A DNA stretch of 8,257 nt, from NCBI GenBank assembly GCA_002403995.1, contig DHIV01000070.1:16172-24428 (forward strand). The letters are read 5' to 3'. Positions 1 to 4,625 of the stretch are shown piece after piece. The notes under the pieces are model-generated. The model had not been told where the DNA came from and searched no databases. It was given only the letters and a program-made list of their open reading frames with translations. Origin of the DNA: Gallionella sp. UBA4737. GTDB taxonomy: Bacteria > Pseudomonadota > Gammaproteobacteria > Burkholderiales > Gallionellaceae. The position numbers were made by a program, and so were the translations under genes. Position 1 is the first letter of the stretch; the number at the start of each line of letters is the position of its first letter.

Positions 1-191
1 TGTTCGAGTCCCGCAGTGGGGCGCGGGGTGTGCGCCCCGCCAGGTCGAGTTGCGCAGCCCCGCTTGCTTGCGGCTGATTGAGGCGGCGCACAGGGGATGA
101 AAAAACAAAATCTCAAACCCATATGGTGGGCAACGTATTGCCCACCATACTGAAGTAGATAGGCAAAACAATTCGACTTCGGTACATTGGA
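1..191. other. Left flank without a recognisable gene
   Basis: I see no complete gene here. Positions 18-24 and 32-38 form a perfect 7-bp GC-only hairpin with a 7-nt loop. A second perfect palindrome is at 122-149 and is listed separately. The minus-strand reading frame of the transposase remnant at 192-311 stays open across this stretch to the window edge, but its translation no longer resembles a transposase, so the frame looks like chance read-through beyond a truncation point. An integron integrase, if present, would be expected to the left of this window. Confidence 0.5.
122..149. repeat. Perfect 12-bp palindrome (small dispersed-type repeat)
   Basis: TATGGTGGGCAA (122-133) pairs perfectly with TTGCCCACCATA (138-149) around a CGTA loop. 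The GGTGGGCA...TGCCCACC core resembles intergenic palindromes common in proteobacterial genomes; that resemblance is from memory. It has no T-tract on either side that would make it a normal intrinsic terminator. Confidence 0.65.
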
Positions 192-311
192 GTCTAGTTC
201 GTTGTCGATCAGGTGGTTCATCGCGTGCTCGAAGGTGCCGGGCAGGAGTTGCCGTTGCAGATCAACCGCAAGAAATCGCGGGCTGGTGTCGATGTGTTTG
301 TAACGCGCCAT
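192..311 (-). pseudogene. IS1182-type transposase, N-terminal remnant
   Basis: Reading the minus strand from the ATG at 309-311 gives 40 residues beginning MARYKHIDTSPRFL and containing LLPGTFEHAMNHLID. I recognise this as the N-terminus of IS1182-family (DDE) transposases, which are normally several hundred residues long. Similarity stops after ELD at about 192 and the rest of the gene is missing, so it cannot be active. A GGAGA ribosome-binding site lies just upstream of the ATG (minus sense). The remnant lies beside the cassette array and may mark an insertion followed by deletion at the array's left side. The family assignment is from memory of the conserved N-terminus. Confidence 0.75.
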
Positions 312-320
312 TTGTTTCTC

Positions 321-355
321 CAAAATATCAGTCTCAACTCAGACCTTGATATTTG
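321..355 (-). promoter_or_regulatory. Inverted repeat in the transposase leader
   Basis: CAAAATATCA (321-330) and TGATATTTG (347-355) pair with one bulged A, and inside them GTCT (331-334) pairs with AGAC (341-344), leaving a 6-nt loop and a small CT bulge. The hairpin sits immediately upstream of the transposase ribosome-binding site on the minus strand. Structures at this place in insertion sequences often limit translation from read-through transcripts. That role is inference; it could also be part of the element's end. Confidence 0.4.
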
Positions 356-404
356 TTTTGGTTCACGGCACGATGCGGTATGGATAGACTTCTTATACAG
401 CTTC

Positions 405-411
405 GTTGGGC
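405..411 (+). other. Possible attC/attI core (R'-like heptamer)
   Basis: GTTGGGC matches the GTTRRRY core exactly and lies about 50 bp before the first cassette gene, where the left boundary of that cassette is expected. I found no convincing R'' or central hairpin to its left, so it may be the surviving half of an attC or attI site cut by the IS1182-type insertion, or chance. Confidence 0.3.
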
Positions 412-462
412 ATGAAATAGTGCCTGCCACGTTGCCGATCTAACCTCAACAAAGGAGTGCAC

Positions 463-714
463 ATGGATACATCAAGACTCGAAGAACTCTTGAAGCAATT
501 GATTGACAAGCAAGACGAACTAATTTCACGCATTGAACGCCTTGAAGCTACAGTGGAACAACAACTTTCTGAGGCAAATGCCAGCATTTCCGAATTGCAG
601 TCATCTTCGTCACAAATTTGCGATGAGCTGAATTGGTGGGGAGAAGCCCCTTCGCTTGCTAAGCAAGTATTGGCAGCTCTGGATGGCATAGAGTCTGCGG
701 CCAGCCAAAGCTGA
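463..714 (+). CDS. Small coiled-coil protein of unknown function (cassette gene 1)
   Basis: An 83-residue protein starting at the ATG at 463, chosen because AAAGGAG (451-457) is a near-ideal ribosome-binding site five bases upstream; the in-frame GTG at 457 lies within that site. Residues about 4-50 show heptad-like leucine/isoleucine spacing with many charged residues (LEELLKQLIDKQDELISRI and onward), indicating a helical coiled coil. A short conserved-looking segment, ELNWWGEAPS, follows at about residues 55-64. There is no signal peptide, membrane segment or catalytic motif. The strong ribosome-binding site and the following attC-like element support a genuine cassette gene. I think similar proteins occur in other integrons, but cannot name a family or function. 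Confidence 0.75.
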   Translation: MDTSRLEELLKQLIDKQDELISRIERLEATVEQQLSEANASISELQSSSSQICDELNWWGEAPSLAKQVLAALDGIESAASQS

Positions 715-733
715 CAATGCAATCGCGCATCCA

Positions 734-783
734 GCCCAACCCGTCAGACCAGAAGCGGCCTGCCCCTCGCTTTTACGCTATGT
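734..783 (+). other. Degenerate attC-like site 1
   Basis: GCCCAAC at 734-740 fits R'' (RYYYAAC), and GCTATGT at 777-783 differs by one base from an R' heptamer such as GTTATGT. Between them CAGACC (745-750) pairs with GGCCTG (757-762) with one mismatch around a 6-nt loop. At 50 bp it is shorter than typical attC sites. Its place between two cassette genes, 19 bp after one stop and 12 bp before the next start, is as expected. Weaker than the other three sites. Confidence 0.45.
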
Positions 784-795
784 GTCTGGGGGAAA

Positions 796-1308
796 ATGGT
801 GAGATATAACGAAGAAGACGGATATGCTCTAAAGCATCTATTTGAGAGCTTGTTTGGAAGAGATGCTTGGCTTGAAATCAAGCATTCAACTGATCTACGC
901 CGATGGAAGAAATATTCAATTAGGGTTCTATCTGCTCTCGAAGTCTCTGCCAAGGCAACCATTCAAGTAGCGGATGCAGATTGGTTCGATCAGTTCACCT
1001 CAACCATTGAGTTCGGTAAGCGCGGGGTTAATTCATCCGAAAACTTCGAGCAGTTGTTTTCCAGTTTGGCTGCAACCCTCGGTGAAATAAGTTTTCTCCA
1101 GCTTGGCATGATGCCAAGGAGGTCAACGCAAAACAATATAACTGTGAGGCACCAAAGCAACTGGAAACTAGATCGCTATCGTAGCGTTCAGTATGTTCAG
1201 AACGCCGAGCAACTGGCAGCAACACATAACCTATCGGTCGAGAGGGACGCAAAAGCGCGGCGTCCCTCAACTTTCGTTATGCGTAAAACACAAAGGACTG
1301 AAAATTGA
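796..1308 (+). CDS. Hypothetical protein whose frame crosses an attC site (cassette gene 2)
   Basis: A 170-residue protein starting at ATG 796 with a purine-rich GGGGGA just upstream. I do not recognise a family. It is soluble-looking, mixed hydrophilic/hydrophobic, with several aromatic residues (for example FESLFGRDAW and SNWKLDRYRSVQYV) and no signal peptide, membrane helix or obvious catalytic motif. The frame does not stop before attC: residues from about 143 to 162 are encoded by the attC hairpin at 1224-1282. V161 straddles the expected cleavage point, and the last nine residues come from the following cassette. The stop overlaps the TTG start of the RES gene by TTGA, allowing translational coupling. 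The C-terminal tail is therefore probably not functional sequence. Confidence 0.7.
   Translation: MVRYNEEDGYALKHLFESLFGRDAWLEIKHSTDLRRWKKYSIRVLSALEVSAKATIQVADADWFDQFTSTIEFGKRGVNSSENFEQLFSSLAATLGEISFLQLGMMPRRSTQNNITVRHQSNWKLDRYRSVQYVQNAEQLAATHNLSVERDAKARRPSTFVMRKTQRTEN
1224..1282 (+). other. attC site 2 (well formed)
   Basis: R'' is ACATAAC (1224-1230) and R' is GTTATGC (1276-1282), a standard core. GAGGGACGC (1242-1250) pairs perfectly with GCGTCCCTC (1260-1268) around a 9-nt loop. Length is 59 bp, within the normal attC range. Recombination is expected between G1276 and T1277. This is the clearest attC site in the window. Confidence 0.85.
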
Positions 1309-2048
1309 TACTCACCCCTTGGTCAGCTATTCGTGATTTCAAGTACGAAGTGTATCGTGCTAGGCGTTCGATTTTTAGCGATAAAACGAACCAATTTCTT
1401 CAGAGTGTTAGGGAAGGGCTTGCTAATCGAATAATGATCAAACCAAAGGGAACTCCTCTTTTTCGTTCTCAAGCAGGTTATAAAGAGGATCATAATGAAG
1501 ACTATGCTAAATACTGTGGGCATGATGTCCAGAGAATGAAGCCAATTAGTGGCCTTGCAATCGAAGGACGATCCAATCCAAAAGGAATTCCTGTTTTGTA
1601 TTTGTCTAGCGATGAAATCACTAGTATGTCTGAGTTACGGCCACAAGTAGCACAAATAATTTCTTGTGGGCAGTTTGTAACAAATCGAGAACTAAAGTTG
1701 GTTAACTGTTGCACTGAAGATAATAAATATACAGAGACTCAATTAATTTTCAGCCAACCCGCTTCTAAGGAAGAATGGAATGACCAGCTTTGGTTTCAGA
1801 TCAACAAATTGTTTTCCCAGCCAGTTTTAAATGAACCACACAACGCTCTATATGTGCCGACTCAAATACTATCTGAACTATTTAACCATGAAGGATTTGA
1901 TGGACTTTACTTCAAAAGCCATCTGGGAACTGGCATCAACTATGTCATCTTTGAACCGGCAAATGTGGATATGACAAATTGCGTTTTAAAGTACACACAA
2001 AAAGTGGAGTATTCTTTTGAAGAATTCGATCAAAGAACTCATCTTTGA
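1305..2048 (+). CDS. RES-domain protein, probable NAD+-degrading toxin (cassette gene 3)
   Basis: A 247-residue protein starting at TTG 1305, supported by AAAGGA at 1292-1297, seven bases upstream; no in-frame ATG precedes the first conserved motif. The RES fold is visible from VYRAR (R18), through GRSNPKGIPVLYLSS (88-102) and SELRP (E110), to LYFKSHLGTGINYVIF (S205), giving the Arg-Glu-Ser triad that names the family. RES proteins such as the toxin of Xre-RES modules degrade NAD+ and arrest growth; that activity here is inferred. Longer RES proteins often carry an extra N-terminal domain, absent here. No Xre-type antitoxin is adjacent, and the only coupled neighbour is the unrelated-looking cassette gene 2. 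The AT-rich composition suggests transfer. Family call strong, biochemical role moderate. Confidence 0.85.
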   Translation: MILTPWSAIRDFKYEVYRARRSIFSDKTNQFLQSVREGLANRIMIKPKGTPLFRSQAGYKEDHNEDYAKYCGHDVQRMKPISGLAIEGRSNPKGIPVLYLSSDEITSMSELRPQVAQIISCGQFVTNRELKLVNCCTEDNKYTETQLIFSQPASKEEWNDQLWFQINKLFSQPVLNEPHNALYVPTQILSELFNHEGFDGLYFKSHLGTGINYVIFEPANVDMTNCVLKYTQKVEYSFEEFDQRTHL

Positions 2049-2089
2049 GCTTGCCGTTCAAGCACAGAGCTTTAGGTGATAGTAAAGAG

Positions 2090-2156
2090 GCATAACCTGT
2101 CGTTCGAGCGGGACTGCCGCGAAGCAGCCCGCGTCAGCCCCTCAACTTACTTAGGC
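2090..2156 (+). other. attC site 3, with altered R' core
   Basis: R'' is GCATAAC (2090-2096). The stem GCGGG-A-CTGC (2108-2117) pairs with GCAG-CCCGC (2124-2132) around a 6-nt loop, leaving A2113 as an extrahelical base, a typical attC feature. R' reads CTTAGGC (2150-2156): the usual first G of GTTAGGC is C, although cleavage normally occurs right after that G. Length is 67 bp. It lies 41 bp after the RES stop and 33 bp before the next start. Confidence 0.72.
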
Positions 2157-2189
2157 AACCAAAAACGGCACAAATAAAAGGGGAAATAG

Positions 2190-2999
2190 ATGTTTAAAAC
2201 TAGAATAATTTATTTTTGCTTGCTCGCAAGTATATTTACTTGCTCAAACGCATTGTCAGCAGAAAAAAAGACCGGCTCGAATTTTCAATTGCATGGACAA
2301 GTGTTCATTGTCACGAAAGGTCAGCAGACCTTCAAGCTCCCGCTTGTTCAAGTGTTTGCTGTCCCAGAAGCCATTATCTTGAAGGTTATTGCTTCACGAG
2401 TAGCCGTCAGAAACGAATTTCTGCTCAATATCACCCCGCAGCTTAATGAAAAGAAGCAAGCTATGGATCAGGCTAACGCAGAAGCGAAAACTAGGAGTGA
2501 TGTTTCTGATGCGCTTCTTCGCCAAGGGAAAGACTTTATTGACAAATGCGCGGCGCTTAATGGTGCGGCTTTCGACAAATGCATGAAGGATTATGACGAT
2601 TTTAAAGTTCGCCGTGACGAGGCGTTGGAAGAGGGGCAGAAAGAGGCGAAGCCATACTACGCTCGGCGCAATACAGCAACGAGAGAGTACGAAAATTTGG
2701 CTAGTCAATATAAGGGGCAGCGCGATGCATTCAAGTCTTTAGATGGTATCGAATCCGACATTGCTACCTCCTCGAAAATCGTAAAAACTGATGCAGATGG
2801 GAATTTCAGTTTGGCGGATATGAAAGGGAAACGTATTGCACTTTTCGCGCGAGCAAAACGACAAGTCATTGGTGAAACAGAAGACTACATTTGGCTGATT
2901 TGGGCTGACAAGACCAACTCCAATATCATGCTATCGAATGATAACTTAATCGATTCCAAATGTTCTGAGTGCATTAGATTTCTTGATGGCATTGAGTGA
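2190..2999 (+). CDS. Secreted protein with beta-sandwich-like ends and a coiled-coil middle (cassette gene 4)
   Basis: A 269-residue protein starting at ATG 2190 with AAAAGGGG (2177-2184) upstream. Residues 1-24 form a Sec signal peptide (KTR, hydrophobic core, then ALSA before E25), so export to the periplasm is predicted; the cysteines at 10 and 18 do not sit in a good lipobox. A first segment, HGQVFIVTKG to VFAVPE (35-60), and a second, KTDADGNFSL to IWLIWAD (199-240), resemble strands of a carboxypeptidase-regulatory-like beta-sandwich (TDADGNFSL is characteristic). They are separated by a long charged helical region (about 85-185) with C120 and C131. The C-terminus holds CSEC (258-261). 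The four mature-chain cysteines could form disulfides. Function unknown; probably envelope-associated. The AT-rich codon usage differs from clpA. Confidence 0.8.
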   Translation: MFKTRIIYFCLLASIFTCSNALSAEKKTGSNFQLHGQVFIVTKGQQTFKLPLVQVFAVPEAIILKVIASRVAVRNEFLLNITPQLNEKKQAMDQANAEAKTRSDVSDALLRQGKDFIDKCAALNGAAFDKCMKDYDDFKVRRDEALEEGQKEAKPYYARRNTATREYENLASQYKGQRDAFKSLDGIESDIATSSKIVKTDADGNFSLADMKGKRIALFARAKRQVIGETEDYIWLIWADKTNSNIMLSNDNLIDSKCSECIRFLDGIE

Positions 3000-3055
3000 A
3001 ATCAAAATGTCGTTAACATCCGTCAAAGTGTTATACCCAGAATTCCCGGACAATG

Positions 3056-3119
3056 GCCTAACCCTGCATTCGAGCGGGACTGCGCAAAAGCGCGCAGTCC
3101 CGCAATTTGAACGTTGACG
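3056..3119 (+). other. attC site 4, last of the array
   Basis: R'' is GCCTAAC (3056-3062), a perfect match. GCGGGACTGCGC (3074-3085) pairs perfectly over 12 bp with GCGCAGTCCCGC (3092-3103) around a 6-nt loop, and TTC (3069-3071) can pair with GAA (3109-3111). The R' position reads GTTGACG (3113-3119): the GTT is kept but the RRRY half is not. After a terminal cassette that half belongs to the flanking target, so divergence here fits the end of the array. Confidence 0.75.
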
Positions 3120-3253
3120 CTGTAGAAAAACTCAATTTTAAAAAATGAAATCGTGATGAACAAAAATCGACCGCCTAAAGAATTAAAAGGGTCGGGTTCG
3201 CATTTCTTTTTCGCAACCAAAAAATTTCTACTCTGTCGCATTCCGGACAGCCT
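3120..3253. other. AT-rich spacer between array end and toxin gene
   Basis: No coding frame, RNA gene or convincing terminator recognised. The stretch is AT-rich and separates the last attC site from the convergently oriented toxin gene, whose stop is at 3254-3256. Confidence 0.5.
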
Positions 3254-3667
3254 TCAAAAGAAATCTTCTTCGCGCTGATGGCGTATCGCCAGCACGGTCA
3301 CGGTCTGACTGTCTTCGATTTCAAACAGCGCAACATATCCGTTTGCGCCAGCGGCCATGACAAGTAGCTCTCGAGATTGAAACGTGCCATGTCCGCTCCC
3401 TCTCCTCAACCCTCTCCCGCGAGCGGGCGAGGAGGCGAACGAATCGCTACGCGCGTTTGACTTTACGCTGATAATCAATTCGCGCAACAAGGGATGCTCG
3501 GGCGAGGCCTTGCGGCAACTGAAGGGGAAGGTGCGCAGGAATTCGATGCCTTTGGCAATCGCGCTCCGAGCGCGTTTGGCGGCTTGCACATCCTGTTCCG
3601 CGAGAAAGTCGAACAGGCGTTGCAGGTCTTTCGCGGCGGCGGGTGTAAACCGGACCGTGTAGCTCAC
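3254..3667 (-). CDS. ParE/RelE-type toxin with an in-frame repeat insertion
   Basis: A 137-residue protein starting at GTG 3667, which overlaps the antitoxin stop as GTGA. Residues 1-67 (VRFTPAAAKDLQRLFDFL and onward) are the helical N-terminus of the RelE/ParE superfamily, and residues 107-137 (GANGYVALFEIED, VLAIRHQREEDF) are its C-terminal strands. Family members are usually about 95-105 residues. The extra 35-40 residues, about 68-106 (3350-3466), are Ser/Arg/Gly-rich and include SPARGRG, encoded by the palindrome at 3411-3432. RELII (62-66) before and RELLV (99-103) after the insertion are similar, hinting at a duplicated target or a recombination scar. Normal members poison gyrase or cleave mRNA; whether this one remains toxic is unknown, since the insertion lies between beta strands. 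The frame is intact. Confidence 0.8.
   Translation of the reverse strand: MSYTVRFTPAAAKDLQRLFDFLAEQDVQAAKRARSAIAKGIEFLRTFPFSCRKASPEHPLLRELIISVKSNARSDSFASSPARGRGLRRGSGHGTFQSRELLVMAAGANGYVALFEIEDSQTVTVLAIRHQREEDFF
3411..3432. repeat. Short palindromic repeat inside the toxin gene
   Basis: CCTCTCCCGC (3411-3420) pairs with GCGGGCGAGG (3423-3432) around GA, with a single T-C mismatch. With the flanking CTCCCTCTCCTCAAC it resembles a very common proteobacterial dispersed repeat (CCCTCTCCC...GGGAGAGGG type); this resemblance is from memory. Its length and phase leave the toxin frame open. Confidence 0.7.
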
Positions 3668-3969
3668 TTGCGGGCAGCCGCCTTGCGCGCCAGCGTTTTG
3701 TCGAGTCCGGCCAGCACGGCCTCCGCCGTGACATACTTGCCAGTCCGACGCGCGTCATCCCGCGCCGCCAGCCTGCGGGCAACAAATTCCTGCTGCATCT
3801 CCCGGCGCTGGATGTTGTATTGAATCGACTCCAGCACGAAACCGGAAAGCGTCTCCCCTTCAACCAGAGCCGCCTCGACTGCGGATCGAAACTCTTCGTT
3901 TACTCTTAGCGGCGGGAAAGTGGAGGTTTTGGCTGCTGTTTTTACCGATGTCCTGGCCGTCGTTTTCAT
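3664..3969 (-). CDS. Antitoxin of the ParE/RelE-type pair (ribbon-helix-helix-like)
   Basis: A 101-residue protein starting at the ATG at 3967-3969 (minus), chosen because AAAGGA stands seven bases upstream; longer starts overlap that site. FPPLRVNEEFRSAVEAALVEG (split as FPPLRV, 18-23, and NEEFRSAVEAALVEGETLSGF, 24-44) has the short strand followed by helices expected of ribbon-helix-helix DNA-binding antitoxins; it also resembles the YlcI/YnfO type. The C-terminal half (45-101) is long, helical and Arg/Lys/Ala-rich, suited to toxin binding. It precedes and overlaps the toxin gene (GTGA), the usual antitoxin-first order allowing coupled translation and autoregulation. The class is recognised mainly from gene order and the N-terminal pattern. 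Confidence 0.75.
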   Translation of the reverse strand: MKTTARTSVKTAAKTSTFPPLRVNEEFRSAVEAALVEGETLSGFVLESIQYNIQRREMQQEFVARRLAARDDARRTGKYVTAEAVLAGLDKTLARKAAARK

Positions 3970-4001
3970 GGCGTTATCCTTTTGCATTGCAGATGCGATG
4001 C

Positions 4002-4030
4002 AGTATCGCCCCAAATAAATTCAAATGCAA
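4002..4030 (-). promoter_or_regulatory. Candidate promoter of the toxin-antitoxin operon
   Basis: On the minus strand TTGCAT (4025-4030) and GATACT (4002-4007) are separated by 17 bp, about 30 bp upstream of the antitoxin start. The -35 match is weak (only TTG of TTGACA); GATACT matches four of six -10 positions. Confidence 0.4.
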
Positions 4031-4055
4031 CTGCCGAGATAATCCACCCCGAACA

Positions 4056-4077
4056 CGGCGCAATCGTTATTGCGCCG
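4056..4077. repeat. Perfect 9-bp inverted repeat upstream of the toxin-antitoxin promoter
   Basis: CGGCGCAAT (4056-4064) pairs perfectly with ATTGCGCCG (4069-4077) around CGTT. It lies 26 bp upstream of the candidate -35 box, so it is probably too far to be the core operator. It resembles the GGCGCAAT...ATTGCGCC intergenic palindromes of many proteobacteria. Either a dispersed repeat or a regulator site. Confidence 0.5.
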
Positions 4078-4116
4078 CATACCAAATGTACCGGAGTCGA
4101 ATTGGCAGACCAAAAC

Positions 4117-4149
4117 AAAAAGCCCGGCACTTTCGCACCGGGCTTTTTT
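4117..4149 (-). terminator. Intrinsic terminator downstream of cspA (potentially bidirectional)
   Basis: AGCCCGG (4121-4127) pairs with CCGGGCT (4138-4144) around a 10-nt loop. On the minus strand the stem ends in a run of U from A4117-4120 and is preceded by a run of A, placing it about 35 bp after the cspA stop. The T run 4144-4149 makes it able to terminate plus-strand transcripts too. Confidence 0.9.
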
Positions 4150-4182
4150 GCCAACTCCCAACCAAACGATACTAGCGCCCGA

Positions 4183-4386
4183 TTAAGGAGCCTGGATGTT
4201 GGAAGCTTGCTTGCCCTTGGGACCTTGAACTACTTCGAAGGTGACCTTCTGGCCTTCTTTGAGTGACTTGAAACCGCTCATGTTGATTGCGGAAAAGTGC
4301 GCGAACAAATCTTCGCTGCCGTCATCGGGAGTGATGAAACCAAAACCCTTTGCGTCGTTGAACCATTTAACTGTACCAGTTGCCAT
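4183..4386 (-). CDS. cspA: CspA-family cold-shock protein
   Basis: A 67-residue single cold-shock domain, the normal family length. It binds single-stranded RNA and DNA and acts as an RNA chaperone that keeps mRNA unfolded. RNP1 appears as KGFGFI (residues 13-18) and RNP2 as LFAHF (27-31), with TGTVKWFND at the start and GPKGKQASNI at the end. The start has AAGGAAG seven bases upstream on the minus strand. It is followed by a strong terminator and transcribed divergently from clpS. A long leader, typical of csp genes, contains a hairpin with a U-tract. The exact paralogue (cspA, cspD or cspE-like) cannot be set by sequence alone. Confidence 0.95.
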   Translation of the reverse strand: MATGTVKWFNDAKGFGFITPDDGSEDLFAHFSAINMSGFKSLKEGQKVTFEVVQGPKGKQASNIQAP

Positions 4387-4404
4387 GTGATTACTTCCTT
4401 ACTT

Positions 4405-4426
4405 AAAAAAACGGGGAAGCCCCCCG
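4405..4426 (-). promoter_or_regulatory. Hairpin plus U-tract in the cspA leader (possible attenuator)
   Basis: On the minus strand CGGGG (4422-4426) pairs with CCCCG (4412-4416) around a 5-nt loop and is followed by seven T (4405-4411). This is the form of an intrinsic terminator, yet it stands only 18 bases upstream of the cspA ATG and directly before its ribosome-binding site. It could attenuate transcription or form a temperature-sensitive leader structure. Stem short, so moderate confidence. Confidence 0.5.
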
Positions 4427-4586
4427 CGAAACTGTTTGAATCCAAGATCGCACACGGCAAAACCAGTACTGCAGATACTTTGAGTCAAACACCAGCGCGC
4501 TTTTTACTCCTGTTTAGTTGATAACGTCAAGCGGTTTATAAAATATTTTTCGATTGGGCTTGAAAAAGCATCGTTAATCATCAAAT
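4427..4586. promoter_or_regulatory. Divergent cspA/clpS promoter region
   Basis: For cspA (minus), TTGACG at 4525-4530 and TAAAAA at 4501-4506 are 18 bp apart, which would give a leader of roughly 105-110 nt, in line with long csp leaders. For clpS (plus), the AT-rich TATAAAAT at 4537-4544 is a likely -10 element, but no good -35 box is correctly spaced. The two promoters would overlap. Confidence 0.4.
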
Positions 4587-4625
4587 ATGCAGGTGAGGAA
4601 AGTGTCAGAATACAAACTGGGAATT

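Larger units (their letters stand above)
405..3119 (+). mobile_element. Integron-type gene-cassette array (four cassettes, no integrase seen)
   Basis: Successive plus-strand genes are each preceded by a short leader and followed by an attC-like hairpin bounded by RYYYAAC and GTTRRRY-like heptamers, the standard cassette layout. Estimated cassettes are 406-777, 778-1276, 1277-2150 and 2151-3113. The genes are mutually unrelated, mostly of unknown function, and the third and fourth are visibly AT-richer than the clpA region. All genes and attC sites share one orientation, so attI and intI would be expected on the left. Neither is visible, and a transposase remnant lies there instead. Whether this is the tail of a complete integron or an integrase-less cluster cannot be decided from this window. 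Confidence 0.75.

Noticed and set aside
1..30. Possible 3' end of a tRNA (TTCGAGTCC resembles a T-loop)
   Set aside because: The preceding stem is cut by the window edge, one visible T-stem pair (T-C) does not match, and no CCA end follows. The similar TTCGAG strings later in the window belong to attC sites.
213..443. Plus-strand frame over the transposase remnant
   Set aside because: It runs antisense to recognisable transposase sequence and into the cassette leader, with no ribosome-binding site or family resemblance.
1028..1270. Minus-strand frame within cassette gene 2
   Set aside because: It runs through the attC hairpin, has no supporting start signal, and is opposite to the consistent cassette orientation.
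2207..2243. Lipoprotein signal for the secreted cassette protein
   Set aside because: The residues before C18 (IFTC) do not fit a lipobox, whereas ALSA before E25 fits signal peptidase I.
3030..3036. GTTATAC as an additional attC core inside the last cassette
   Set aside because: It imperfectly fits GTTRRRY, has no paired R'' or hairpin at the right distance, and a full attC begins 20 bp later.
734..3119. Repeated hairpins as a CRISPR array
   Set aside because: The elements are not identical, are spaced by whole genes rather than 30-40 bp spacers, and show attC core heptamers.
3384..3823. Plus-strand and alternative minus-strand frames over the toxin-antitoxin genes
   Set aside because: They overlap the well-supported toxin and antitoxin genes, have no ribosome-binding sites and look low-complexity.
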